Source: JBJMLO01 sp045805265 (GTDB lineage: Bacteria > Actinomycetota > UBA4738 > JACQTL01). From it: a DNA stretch of 64,000 bases. Where the stretch lies: assembly GCA_045805265.1 (NCBI GenBank), contig JBJMLO010000008.1, positions 197,769 through 261,768 on the forward strand, written 5' to 3'. The position numbers and the translations under genes were made by a program. Positions 43,648 through 52,580 of this stretch are shown in pieces. The stretch's first letter is position 1; the number at the start of each line of letters is the position of its first letter. A model generated the notes under the pieces. The model worked only from the letters and a program-made list of their open reading frames with translations. It did no database searches and had not been told where the DNA came from.

Positions 43648-44588
43648 TGAGGCATTCGGGAACCGGGGCGGCCCCGGTGCCGGCCCCGCCCCAACGGTCG
43701 CGAAGGGCGGTGGCGGCGGCCGGGGCGCTGGCCGTCGCGGCCTACGTGGGTGGTGCCTGGCTCTCGGGGGTGCAGAGCCCGATGGCGAGGCGTCCCATCC
43801 TCGACGTGAGCGGTCCTCCCCCGCCGTACCGGTGGGTGAGCCCCCCGCCGTCGCTGGCCCGGGGCAACCAGCGCCCCGACGCCGGCGACTTCTCCATCGC
43901 CTTCACGAAGGGGAAGCTCGAGGCCGGCGTGTTCAGCACGAACGACCAGCAGGCCACGGTGGTGATGTCCCTCGGCGCGATCCAGCCGAAGGGCTCGGCG
44001 AGCTCGGTGCACCTGACCGTCCAGCCGGTCGACCCGGCGTCGGTGGGGGCCGCGCCGAGCGGATTCTCGATCCTCGGGAACCTCTACCGCGTGCAGGCGG
44101 CGTACGAGCCGGGCGGCGAGCCCGTGACGCGATTCACGAAGCACCCCCTGGTGGTGCTCGTGTACCCGCCGCTGGTCACGCGGGGGCTGGCTCGAACGGT
44201 GATGTTCTCGCCCGACGGGAGGACATGGACCCTGGTGAAGACCACGGACGACCCCTCCACGTTCCAGGCCAGCTCGACCGTGTCGCGGCTGAACGGGTAC
44301 TTCGGCGTGGTGGCCCGGGGCGCGGTCGCCTCCTCCACGCCCACGGGGGCGCCCGCCTCCGGCTCCGGCGGAGGGTCGGCCCTGCCGTGGATCATCATCG
44401 GCGCGGCGCTGGTGATCGCCGCGGGGATGGGCATCGCCGAGCTGCGCGCCAGGGCCCACGAGCGGGAGTACGCCTCGTACCAGGGGGCCTCGCGCACCTG
44501 GACGAAGCGGGGGGGTGACGGCGGCGGGCAGCCCGGATCGCGCTCGTCGCGGCGTCGCCGGCCGCCCCCGAAGCGCCGGCGACGGTAG
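43647..44588 (+). CDS. Two-helix membrane protein of unknown function
   Basis: A 313-residue protein with an N-terminal TM helix (about 20-42), a beta-rich extracytoplasmic domain (about 75-230; SSVHLTVQPVDPASVG, FSILGNLYRVQAAYEPGG, ARTVMFSPDGRTWTLVKTTD, GYFGVVARG) and a second TM helix near 250-270, followed by a basic tail ending in Arg/Pro. The middle resembles bacterial ZU5/PASTA-like sandwich proteins but I cannot assign it. Its ATG overlaps the previous stop by one base. Confidence 0.65.
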   Translation: MRHSGTGAAPVPAPPQRSRRAVAAAGALAVAAYVGGAWLSGVQSPMARRPILDVSGPPPPYRWVSPPPSLARGNQRPDAGDFSIAFTKGKLEAGVFSTNDQQATVVMSLGAIQPKGSASSVHLTVQPVDPASVGAAPSGFSILGNLYRVQAAYEPGGEPVTRFTKHPLVVLVYPPLVTRGLARTVMFSPDGRTWTLVKTTDDPSTFQASSTVSRLNGYFGVVARGAVASSTPTGAPASGSGGGSALPWIIIGAALVIAAGMGIAELRARAHEREYASYQGASRTWTKRGGDGGGQPGSRSSRRRRPPPKRRRR

Positions 44589-44590
44589 CG

Positions 44591-45142
44591 GTGCCTCCGA
44601 TCCTCGCGGACGGGGCCGGCAGCCCGGTCGACCAGGGAGTGGCCACGTGGCTGATGGTGGGCGCCGTCTTCCTGGGGTGGATCGGCATCGCCCGGCTGCG
44701 CGGCCGGGCCTTCCGGGGGATGCCACGATGGCTCGGGTGGGTCAGCACCGGGCTGGGGGTGACGGCGCTGGTCCTCGCGGTGGTCCTGCCGCCGATCATC
44801 CGTCCGAACGCCCCAGCCACCCGGCCGGCGTCGAAGGCGACGGTCGCCATCGCGGAGCCCCGGCCGGGTCAGGTGTTCCACGGCGACCCGGCGCCCGTCC
44901 CGGTCCGGATCGTGCTCACCGGGGGCCGGATCGTGCCGTTCACGTCGACCAGGCTCCTGCCGGATACGGGCCACATCCACGTGTTCCTGGACGGGGACCT
45001 GGTGGCGATGACGACGACGCTCCGGCGGACGATCGACGTGCCGCCCGGCCACCACACGCTGACGGCGGAGTTCGTGGCGGTCGACCACGTGCCGTTCGAC
45101 CCCCGGGTACGCACGTCGGTCCGGTTCGACGTCGAGGGGTGA
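44591..45142 (+). CDS. Membrane protein with a TGHIH-type domain, paralogue of 41292-41738
   Basis: A 183-residue protein with two N-terminal TM helices (about 18-36 and 47-70) and an extracytoplasmic domain: DTGHIHVFLDGDLVAMTTTL then HTLTAEFVAVDHVPFDPRVR. This aligns directly with the lipoprotein at 41292-41738 (TGHLHLYVDNALVSM ... MKVEFVAADHLPFEPRV). It starts with GTG 2 bases after the previous stop and ends the operon. A 12-base palindrome, GGAACCGGTTCC (45169-45180), lies in the short gap before the convergent AlkP gene. Confidence 0.7.
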   Translation: MPPILADGAGSPVDQGVATWLMVGAVFLGWIGIARLRGRAFRGMPRWLGWVSTGLGVTALVLAVVLPPIIRPNAPATRPASKATVAIAEPRPGQVFHGDPAPVPVRIVLTGGRIVPFTSTRLLPDTGHIHVFLDGDLVAMTTTLRRTIDVPPGHHTLTAEFVAVDHVPFDPRVRTSVRFDVEG

Positions 45143-45191
45143 CGACTTCCCACCGGGCCCCCGACAGGGGAACCGGTTCCGGGCGGTCGGC

Positions 45192-46940
45192 TCAGCAGGA
45201 CAGGTTCGGCAGCAGGGAACCCGCGAACACCGCGTCGAAGGCCTTCGCGGACCCGTTGTGGAACGTCCCCGGCTTGGCCACCTGGGACGCGGTGAGGCCG
45301 GCCACGAAGTTCGACACGTTGGTCAGCTTCGTGCCGTTGTCCGCCATCTCCGCCGGGCTCAGCTGGAGCCAGATGGGCCGGATGGTCTGCACCAGCTTCC
45401 GGCTGTCGCTGTCCGCGTCGAACCGCCCCTCGACCAGCGACTGCAGCCGCGATTCCAGCAGGGGGGACCCGCCGGTCCGCGAGTGCGACGCCGTGTGGCC
45501 GTGGTCGGCGGTCACGCACAGGACCCACTGGTTGGGCAGGCGCTTGTTCAGGTAGTCCACCAGGACCTGCAGGAACCGGTCCTGCAGCTTGACCGTGTCG
45601 CCCATCTCCGCGCTGTCCGCGAAGTACTCGTGCCCGATCTCGTCGATGATCTTGTAGTTGAGGAACAGCAGGTCGGGCTCGGGGTGGTGGCCCAGGTTCT
45701 CGTGCTCGATCACGGCCTTGATGGCGTTCGTCTGGTACGGGATCCGGGCCGGCGTGTGGAACCCGCCCTCGGCCGCCGCGATGGAGTGTCCCCGCCACGT
45801 GCCGTCCTTGCGACCGTCGGCCAGGTCGGCCCACCCCCAGTAGCTCTTCAGCGGCGGGAGGCTGTTCACGTAGGAGGGGAACCGGTAGTAGTTCGCCAGC
45901 CTGGCGGGCAGCTCCCACTTCGGCGCGGCCGACCCGGTCGTGTTGGCCCGGAGCACCGCGACGTGCCTGCGGCCTCCGGGGAGCGCCGCCCCCTGCCCCA
46001 CCATGCCGAGGTGCCAGGGCAGCGTCCCGAACATCGCCGTGACCGCGTTGGAGCCCTTCGCCTTCGCGTACTGGTCGGCGAGCGTGGGGACCTTGATGAC
46101 CCCAGGCCCCCTCGACCACGGGTCGCCGAGATGCCCGTCCGCGAACCGGATGATGTTGTCGACGACCCCGTGCGTCCGGGGGAAGGCCCCGGTGCCGATG
46201 GTCACGTGGACGGGCGCGGTGTTCGACGGGTTCGACCCCACCGCCGCGTTCTCGTACCAGGTGCCCTTCGGGATGAGGCCCTTCAGGTGCGGCGACGACC
46301 CCGAGTGGAGGTTCAGCACGTACCGGCCGCCCGCGTCCCACACGAGCACCACCACGAGCTTCGGCTTCGGGTGGCTGTCCCTGATCGCCTCGTCCATGGG
46401 ATGCCCGTCGTGGGCGGAGAACGGGAACTTGACGAGCTTCGCGATGGTCGGGGCGATGTCGGAGCTGTTGACCTGCCTGCTCACCTTGCCCCTGGCGCGG
46501 ATGAAGCCCGGCCCGTACCACAGCATGGGAACGTCCTGGGTGTACGCCCAGGGCGTGGAGTGGCTGATCGCGCCGCTCACGTAGTTCCAGCCGTGCGGCA
46601 CGATGATGAGCTGGCCGGACCGATGGGGGTCCCATCCCCGCCGCATGCGGGCCTGCACGTCGAGCGGCAGGGCGCACGCCGCCCCGGGCCCCGATCCCCG
46701 GCTGAAGGCGAGGGTGTCGCCGGTGGGAGCCGAACCCATGCGCCTCGCCCCCAGCAGGACCTGGTTCATCCACAGGCTGGCCGGGACCGCGGCCGCACCC
46801 GCCAGGAACTCGCGCCGGCTGAGCGCGAGCCGTCGCAGGGCCTCGTCGGCCCGCGCGCCGGCCTGTGCGGCCGCCATGTCGGCGTCGCCGGAGGGCGTGA
46901 AGTCAGGTTCGGTGTCGCGATCCGGGTCGTGTTGGGTCAT
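45192..46940 (-). CDS. Alkaline phosphatase superfamily protein, circularly permuted motif order (copy 1)
   Basis: A 582-residue exported protein. A Tat-type signal SRREFLAGAAAVPASLW lies at 41-57. Motifs in order: SHSTPWAYTQDVPMLWYGPG with His127, SSDIAPTIAKL (159-169), VLVWDAGGRY with Asp202, GSNPSNTAPVHVTIGTGAFP with Thr241 (nucleophile position), DEIGHEY (Asp433, His437) and VTADHGHT (Asp479, His480). In usual AlkP/phosphodiesterase enzymes the SHS and DIAPT segments come last; here they come first. All ligand types are present, so it is probably active. It ends in LPNLSC with a C-terminal Cys. The next gene is a paralogue. Confidence 0.85.
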   Translation of the reverse strand: MTQHDPDRDTEPDFTPSGDADMAAAQAGARADEALRRLALSRREFLAGAAAVPASLWMNQVLLGARRMGSAPTGDTLAFSRGSGPGAACALPLDVQARMRRGWDPHRSGQLIIVPHGWNYVSGAISHSTPWAYTQDVPMLWYGPGFIRARGKVSRQVNSSDIAPTIAKLVKFPFSAHDGHPMDEAIRDSHPKPKLVVVLVWDAGGRYVLNLHSGSSPHLKGLIPKGTWYENAAVGSNPSNTAPVHVTIGTGAFPRTHGVVDNIIRFADGHLGDPWSRGPGVIKVPTLADQYAKAKGSNAVTAMFGTLPWHLGMVGQGAALPGGRRHVAVLRANTTGSAAPKWELPARLANYYRFPSYVNSLPPLKSYWGWADLADGRKDGTWRGHSIAAAEGGFHTPARIPYQTNAIKAVIEHENLGHHPEPDLLFLNYKIIDEIGHEYFADSAEMGDTVKLQDRFLQVLVDYLNKRLPNQWVLCVTADHGHTASHSRTGGSPLLESRLQSLVEGRFDADSDSRKLVQTIRPIWLQLSPAEMADNGTKLTNVSNFVAGLTASQVAKPGTFHNGSAKAFDAVFAGSLLPNLSC

Positions 46941-47054
46941 CTCGGGCGCTCCCAGGTCGGTCGTGGACGATTCAGGACGCTATCACGGGGGCCCTCGCTT
47001 CGACGCGGGTCATCTTTTCCCCCGCTTCGCCGGCGCCTGCCGCCGCGGACGCCG

Positions 47055-48800
47055 TCAACAGGACAGGTGCGGGAGGATGGATCCCGCGAACACCGCGTCG
47101 AACACCTGGTCGTCCCCGTGGGCCCGGCGGATCGTGTCCGCCCGCGCCACCTGGGAGGCCGTGAGGGCCGCCATGTACGTCGAGACGTTCTGGATCTTCG
47201 TGCCGTTGTCCGCGATCTCGGCGGGGTTCAGCCACATCCAGATGGGCCGGATGGCCTGCACGAGGGCCGCCGCGTCGCCGTCGGCGTCGAATCGCTCCTC
47301 CACCTTGCGGTGCACCAGATCCTCCACCACTGCCATTCCCCCGGTCCGCCCGGGCGACGCCGTGTGTCCGTGGTCGGCCGTGAGGAGCAGGACCCACTGT
47401 CCCGGGAGTCGGTGATCGAGCCACGCGACCAGGCCGGCCAGGTCGCGGTCCTGCACCTTGATGGTGTCGGCCATCTCGACGCTGTCCGCGTAGTAGAAGT
47501 GGCCGATCTCGTCGATGACCTTGTAGTTCAGGAGCAGCAGGTCGGGCTCGTCGTGCTGGCCGAGCTTCTCCTGGATGATGACCTCCTTGATGGCCCGGGT
47601 CTGCCAGGGGATGCGGGCCGGCGTGTTGAAGCCGCCCTCGAGCGATCCGATGTCGTGTCCGCGCCACCTCCCGTCGTTGCGCCCGTCGGCGAGGTCGGCG
47701 GTCTCCCAGTAGCCCCGGAGCGGAGGCAGGCCGTTCACGTAGCTCGGGAAGCGGTAGGAGGGGCTCAGCCGTCCGGGCATCCCCCACCTCGGCGGGCTCG
47801 AGGGCGTGGGCCCATTGATCTTCAGCGCGACCGGATGCCGGACGCCGCCCGGCAGGTGCGCCCCCTGCCCGAGCATGCCGAGATGCCAGGGGAGGGTCGC
47901 GAAGCAGGCCGTGCGGGCCGCCGACCCCTTCGCCTTCGCGTACTCGTCGGCCAGCGTGGGCACCTTGAGGACCCCCGGCCCCCGGGACCACGAGTCCAGC
48001 ACGCGCCCGTCGGGGAACCGCATGTGGGTGTCGACGACGCCGTGCGTCCGGGGGAAGGCCCCGGTGCCCATGGTGGCGTGGACGGGCGGCGTGTTGGTCG
48101 GGCTCGAGCCCGTCGTCGCGCGCGTGAACCACGTCCCCTTCGGGATGAGCCCCCTGAGGTGGGGCCACGACGTGGGATGGAGGTCCAGGACGTAGCGGCC
48201 CGCGCCGTCCCACACCAGCAGCACCACGAGCTTCGGCTTCGGAGGGGCGGTCTTCAGGGCCTCGGTCATGGCCGTCCCGTCGGGCGCGGAGAACGGGAAC
48301 CTGATGAGCTTCGAGATGGTCGGGGCGATGTCGGCGCTGGTCACGAAGCGGTCGACGCCCCCCCGGGCCCTGATGAACCCCGGCCCGTACCACAGCATCG
48401 GGACGTCCGCCGTGTAGTGCCAGGGTGTGGAGTGGCTGATCCGCCCGCTGACCCAGTTCCAGCCGTGCGGCACGAACAGGATCTGGCCGGAGCGATGGGG
48501 ATCCCATCCCCGCTTGATGCGGGTCAGGACGTCGGGCGGGAGGGCGCACGCAGCCTGCGGCCCGGGGTCGCGGGCGGCGAGGAACGTCCCGCCCGGTCGC
48601 ACGCCACCGGCCGCCTGCAGCGCCCGGTCCATCCACATCCCGGCCGGGACGGCCGCGGCGCCCGCCAGGAACGCGCGACGGCTGAGGTTGCGCCCGAGTC
48701 CCCGCCGGCCCGCCACCGGCCGCTCGTCCGGCCCGGCGGCCGAATCCTCCTCGCGCGCGGGGACGAGGTCGTCCCCGGAGCTCGGGTCGTCGGGGGTCAT
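47055..48800 (-). CDS. Alkaline phosphatase superfamily protein, circularly permuted motif order (copy 2)
   Basis: A 581-residue paralogue of the preceding gene with the same layout: Tat-type signal SRRAFLAGAAAVPAGMW (40-56), ISHSTPWHYTADVPMLWYGP with His123, SADIAPTISKL, LLVWDGAGRY with Asp198, SSPTNTPPVHATMGTGAFP with Thr237, DEIGHFY and TADHGHT. It also ends with a Cys (LPHLSC). The two genes are in tandem, 114 bases apart, and have diverged throughout, so the duplication is not recent. The substrate is unknown; a phosphodiester or phosphate ester outside the cell is likely. Confidence 0.85.
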   Translation of the reverse strand: MTPDDPSSGDDLVPAREEDSAAGPDERPVAGRRGLGRNLSRRAFLAGAAAVPAGMWMDRALQAAGGVRPGGTFLAARDPGPQAACALPPDVLTRIKRGWDPHRSGQILFVPHGWNWVSGRISHSTPWHYTADVPMLWYGPGFIRARGGVDRFVTSADIAPTISKLIRFPFSAPDGTAMTEALKTAPPKPKLVVLLVWDGAGRYVLDLHPTSWPHLRGLIPKGTWFTRATTGSSPTNTPPVHATMGTGAFPRTHGVVDTHMRFPDGRVLDSWSRGPGVLKVPTLADEYAKAKGSAARTACFATLPWHLGMLGQGAHLPGGVRHPVALKINGPTPSSPPRWGMPGRLSPSYRFPSYVNGLPPLRGYWETADLADGRNDGRWRGHDIGSLEGGFNTPARIPWQTRAIKEVIIQEKLGQHDEPDLLLLNYKVIDEIGHFYYADSVEMADTIKVQDRDLAGLVAWLDHRLPGQWVLLLTADHGHTASPGRTGGMAVVEDLVHRKVEERFDADGDAAALVQAIRPIWMWLNPAEIADNGTKIQNVSTYMAALTASQVARADTIRRAHGDDQVFDAVFAGSILPHLSC

Positions 48801-48892
48801 GTCGGGGCGCTCCCGGGGTCGGCTGACCGTTCGGCAGCGGAACGTATCACGCCCCCGCCGGTCGGCGAAGGAGCCGTCGTGGGCGGGGGCCG

Positions 48893-50575
48893 CTAGAAGC
48901 GCGGGGTCTCGGTGTAGGAACCGAACACCTCGCGCAGCGCGCCGACGATCTCGCCCTCGGTGCAGTACGCACGGGCGCAGTCGACGAGCGGCGGGACCAG
49001 GTTCTCGTCCTCCGTCCGGGCGGCCGAACGCAGCCGGTCCAGCGCCCGGGCGGCGGCGTCGTCATCGCGGGCGGCGCGGAGCCCCCGCACGGCGTCGACC
49101 TGTTCGACCTCGGTCTCCGGACCGATGATCAGCGTCTCGATCGGCTGGTCGAGCGGGTTCACGAACTCGTTGACGCCCACCCTGACCAGCCGGCCCTTCT
49201 CGTATCGCTCCTGCTCGCGGAACGCGGCGTCGGCGATCTCGGACTGGAAGAACCCCCGCTCGATCCCCACCAGCATGCCCTCGAGCATCGAGCCGTGGCC
49301 CATGTCCTTGATCTTCGCGAAGTACTCCTCCGCGGTCTCCTCCATGCGGTTCGTCAGCGCCTCGACGAAGTACGAGCCCCCCAGCGGGTCGATCACGTTC
49401 GTCACGCCCGTCTCGTACGCGATGATCTGCTGGGTCCGCAGCGCGATCTCCGCGGATTTCTCGGTCGGCAGCGCGAGGACCTCGTCCAGCGCGTTCGTGT
49501 GCAGCGACTGGGTGCCGCCCAGCACCGCCGCCAGCGCCTCGACCGCGGTCCGCACGATGTTGTTCTCGGGCTGCTGCGCGGTGAGGGAGACGCCCGCGGT
49601 CTGGGTGTGGAACCGCAGCCGGAGCGAGGTCTCGTCCTTCGCGCCGTAGACGTCGCGCAGCCACCTCGCCCAGATCCGCCGGGCCGCGCGGTACTTCGCG
49701 ATCTCCTCGAAGAAGTCGATGTGCGCGTTGAAGAAGAACGACAGCCCGCGGGCGAACCCGTCGACGTCGAGTCCCCGGTCCCGGCCCAGCTCTGCGTAGG
49801 AGAACCCGTCGGCCAGCGTGAACGCCAGCTCCTGCGCGGCCGTCGAGCCCGCCTCCCGGATGTGGTAGCCGCTCACGCTGATGGGATGGAACTCCGGCAC
49901 CTCGGACGCGCAGAACTCGATGAGGTCCCCGATCAGCCGGAGGTGCGGGCGCGGCGGGAAGATCCACTCCTTCTGGGCGATGTACTCCTTCAGGATGTCG
50001 GTCTGGAGCGTCCCGTCCAGGGCCTTCCAGTCGACGCCCTGCCGTTCCGCGGTGGCCAGGAAGAACGCGAACAGGATCACCGCCGGGCCGCTGATCGTCA
50101 TCGACGTCGTGATGTCGCCCAGAGGGATCCCGTCGAACAGCGTCTCGAAGTCGGCCAGCGAGTCGGTGGCCACGCCGCACCGGCCGACCTCCCCCTCGGA
50201 CAGGGGATCGTCGGAGTCCCGTCCCATCAGCGTGGGCATGTCGAAGGCCACGGACAGCCCGCCCTGGCCGTGGGACAGCAGGAACTTGTACCGGGCGTTC
50301 GTGTCGGCCGCGGACCCGAATCCCGAGAACTGCCGCATGGTCCACAGCCGCCCCCGGTACATCGAGTGGTACACGCCGCGGGTGAACGGGGCGTGGCCGG
50401 GGAACCCGAGGTCGCGGGCGTAGTCGAGGTCTTGGACGTCCTCCGGCGTGTACAGCGCCTTGAGGGGCTCGCCGGACAGCGTCTCGAAGTCGGCGTCGCG
50501 CTCGGGCGTGGCGAGGTAGTGCTCACGCCACCGCTCGAGCTCCCGCTCGAACCGATCTGAGTCCCGCTCACCCAT
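48893..50575 (-). CDS. Methylmalonyl-CoA mutase family, large (substrate-binding) subunit
   Basis: A 560-residue acyl-CoA mutase without the C-terminal B12-binding domain. TPEDVQDLDYARDLGFPGHA, MYRGRLWTMRQFSGFGSAAD and KFLLSHGQGGLSVAFDMPTL form the N-terminal substrate barrel; FHTQTAGVSLTAQQPENNI and YFVEALTNRMEE follow. The B12 subunit must be encoded elsewhere, as in other two-gene mutases. The actual substrate (methylmalonyl-, isobutyryl- or hydroxyisobutyryl-CoA) cannot be settled from these motifs. It overlaps the MeaB gene by 8 bases, so chaperone and mutase are co-expressed. Confidence 0.92.
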   Translation of the reverse strand: MGERDSDRFERELERWREHYLATPERDADFETLSGEPLKALYTPEDVQDLDYARDLGFPGHAPFTRGVYHSMYRGRLWTMRQFSGFGSAADTNARYKFLLSHGQGGLSVAFDMPTLMGRDSDDPLSEGEVGRCGVATDSLADFETLFDGIPLGDITTSMTISGPAVILFAFFLATAERQGVDWKALDGTLQTDILKEYIAQKEWIFPPRPHLRLIGDLIEFCASEVPEFHPISVSGYHIREAGSTAAQELAFTLADGFSYAELGRDRGLDVDGFARGLSFFFNAHIDFFEEIAKYRAARRIWARWLRDVYGAKDETSLRLRFHTQTAGVSLTAQQPENNIVRTAVEALAAVLGGTQSLHTNALDEVLALPTEKSAEIALRTQQIIAYETGVTNVIDPLGGSYFVEALTNRMEETAEEYFAKIKDMGHGSMLEGMLVGIERGFFQSEIADAAFREQERYEKGRLVRVGVNEFVNPLDQPIETLIIGPETEVEQVDAVRGLRAARDDDAAARALDRLRSAARTEDENLVPPLVDCARAYCTEGEIVGALREVFGSYTETPRF

Positions 50576-51557
50576 CCGGCCCGTCCCCTGGTCCGGCCGA
50601 GCGCGCCTCGGCCTCCGCGACCCGTTCCAACAGCATAGATGCGGCCCGGTACGGGTCCACCTGCCGGGCGGACAGCCGGTCGGCCAGCTCGGCGTCCGCG
50701 TCGAGGGCCGAGTGCACGCGCTCCCGGACCCGCTGGGACGCCAGGGTCTGCACCTCCGCCAGGAGCCGCCCACGCCGGTCCCGCTGCAGGGCCCCGGTGG
50801 ACTCGAGGTGGGAGCGGTGGGACTCGATGGCCTCCCACAGATCCTCGACCCCCTCCCCCGTGGCCGCGGACGTCTTCACGACGGGCGGCGTCCAGGCGGC
50901 GTCGTGGGACTCCCCCATCTTCAGCATGAGCTGGAGGTCGCGGGCGGCCTCCCCCGCGCCGTCCCGGTCGGCCTTGTTCACCACGAAGACGTCGGCGATC
51001 TCCAGGATTCCCGCCTTGGCCACCTGCACCGCGTCCCCCCACCCCGGCGCCACGACGACCAGCGTGGTGTCGGTGGCGCCCGCGACCTCGACCTCGGCCT
51101 GACCGACCCCGACCGTCTCGACCATGACCAGGTCCATCCCCGCCGCGTCGAGGATGCGGATAGCCTCCGGAGCGGCGAGGGCCATCCCTCCCAGGTGGCC
51201 CCGCGTGGCCATCGACCGGATGAACACGTGCGGGTCGGTGGCGTGGGTCTGCATGCGCAACCGGTCGCCGAGCAGCGCGCCGCCGGTGAACGGCGAGGTC
51301 GGATCGATCGCCAGCACGGCGACGCTGCGGTCGTTGGAGCGGGCCACGCGCACGAGGTGCTCGGTGAGGCTCGACTTGCCGACGCCGGGCGAGCCGGTCA
51401 TCCCCACCGTGGCCGCGGTACCGGTGTGGGGGTACAGGGCGGCCGACAGCGGTTCCAGCTCGGCGGCGCCGTCCTCGACCAGCGAGATCGCCCGGGCCAT
51501 CCCCCGCCGGTCCCCCGCCAGGACCCGCTCGACGAGCGCGTCGACGTCGATCCCCAT
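50568..51557 (-). CDS. meaB: Methylmalonyl-CoA mutase-associated GTPase MeaB
   Basis: A 329-residue G3E GTPase that loads and protects B12-dependent acyl-CoA mutases. The P-loop GMTGSPGVGKSSLTEHL (52-68), VLAIDPTSPFTGGALLGDR, the Walker-B/switch region VMVETVGVGQAEVEVAGATD and VNKAD are all present, as is the C-terminal dimer helix. ATG 51557 gives the usual N-terminus. Upstream of the mutase in one operon, the two form a functional pair. Confidence 0.95.
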   Translation of the reverse strand: MGIDVDALVERVLAGDRRGMARAISLVEDGAAELEPLSAALYPHTGTAATVGMTGSPGVGKSSLTEHLVRVARSNDRSVAVLAIDPTSPFTGGALLGDRLRMQTHATDPHVFIRSMATRGHLGGMALAAPEAIRILDAAGMDLVMVETVGVGQAEVEVAGATDTTLVVVAPGWGDAVQVAKAGILEIADVFVVNKADRDGAGEAARDLQLMLKMGESHDAAWTPPVVKTSAATGEGVEDLWEAIESHRSHLESTGALQRDRRGRLLAEVQTLASQRVRERVHSALDADAELADRLSARQVDPYRAASMLLERVAEAEARSAGPGDGPDG

Positions 51558-51604
51558 GTCGTGCGGCAGGGTACCCCGTCCGCCGCCAGCCCCCGGCGAG
51601 CGGG

Positions 51605-52078
51605 TCAGGCCCCGGAAGCCGCGAATCCCGTCGCGCGCAGGGCAGGCAGGTCGACCGTGAACGAGCCGACGCGGCGAACGGGCCTCCCCCCGAAGAGGCT
51701 CAGGCGCAGGGTGCCCCGGTCCCCAACCGAGGAACGTTCCTCCACGACGAACGTCGTGAAGGTCGTCCCCCGGGGGACGGGCCGCCCCCCCGCGAGCCCC
51801 TCCCGCGGGAAGAGGCTGCAACAGGAGCCGGGAGGGAGCCCGGGCGAGTGGAAGCTGAACTGCATGCCGAGCCGGTCGCCCGGAAGGGAGACCACCTTCA
51901 CGAGCGTGATGTCGACCCCGCCGGCACGATAGGCGCCCGGCGTGGCGTTCAGTGCCCGGCCTGCGGAGATCTGCCGGACCGCCTCCCGCTGCGTGGAAAC
52001 CGTCGCGCCATGATGCCCGCACGCGCAGAGGCAGGTCCACGCGATGGCCAGGAGCAGCGAAATCCGACCGACCCTCAC
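51605..52078 (-). CDS. Putative lipoprotein of unknown function
   Basis: A 157-residue protein with a signal and lipobox (LLLAIAWTCLCACGHHG; CAC-G). The mature part has YRAGGVDITLVKVVSLPGDR, MQFSFHSPGLPPGSCCS and RGTLRLSLFGGRPVRRVGSF, a beta-sandwich-like pattern. No family recognised. It starts with GTG. The 19-base gap to the following cyclic-nucleotide-binding gene puts them side by side in the same direction. Confidence 0.65.
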   Translation of the reverse strand: MRVGRISLLLAIAWTCLCACGHHGATVSTQREAVRQISAGRALNATPGAYRAGGVDITLVKVVSLPGDRLGMQFSFHSPGLPPGSCCSLFPREGLAGGRPVPRGTTFTTFVVEERSSVGDRGTLRLSLFGGRPVRRVGSFTVDLPALRATGFAASGA

Positions 52079-52097
52079 CGGACCCGCGATGGTCCGG

Positions 52098-52526
52098 TCA
52101 GCCGAGCGCGCGCTCGTCGAGGGGGCGCAGGCGCTCGCCCAGCGCGCGGAGGACGGCCTGCATGATCCGCGGCTCGCTGTCGAGGACGACCGTGAACTGG
52201 GCCGGGCGCAGGATCATCACCGCGACATCCGTCTCCGCGGTCACCGTTGCGCTGCGGGGACCGCCGGAGAGCAGCGCGATCTCGCCGAAGAAGTCGCCGG
52301 GGCCGAGGGTGTTCAGCTTCCGGCCTTCCCGGGTCACGGCCACGGACCCCTCGGTGATGACGAACAGCTCGCGGCTGTGCTCCCCCTGGCGGACGAGCTC
52401 CTTCCCGGCCGGCTCCGTGATCTCGTCCGCGGCGGCGACGAGCGCCCGCAGCCCCCGCTCGGACACGCCGGCGAACAGGGGCACGTTCCGGAAGTGCTGG
52501 ATCACCTGCTTCGGGATCCGGGCCAT
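52098..52526 (-). CDS. Stand-alone cyclic-nucleotide-binding domain protein
   Basis: A 142-residue protein made of one cNMP domain: VPLFAGVSERGLRALVAAAD, the phosphate-binding cassette GDFFGEIALLSGGPRSATV (Glu and Arg in place), and a C-terminal helix. No helix-turn-helix is attached, so it is not a CRP-type regulator; it may sense cAMP/cGMP and bind a partner protein. MARIPKQVIQHFRNVPLF resembles the short cNMP proteins common in actinobacteria. Confidence 0.85.
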   Translation of the reverse strand: MARIPKQVIQHFRNVPLFAGVSERGLRALVAAADEITEPAGKELVRQGEHSRELFVITEGSVAVTREGRKLNTLGPGDFFGEIALLSGGPRSATVTAETDVAVMILRPAQFTVVLDSEPRIMQAVLRALGERLRPLDERALG

Positions 52527-52580
52527 CGCGGCGCGGAGCGTACCCCAACCGGCCCCGGGGCGGCGGGCCCCCGAGGGCGT

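Noticed and set aside
45258..48896. A 1212-codon plus-strand frame antisense to both AlkP genes
   Set aside because: It mirrors the coding strand's codon pattern, has no domain, and both genes on the other strand are well conserved.
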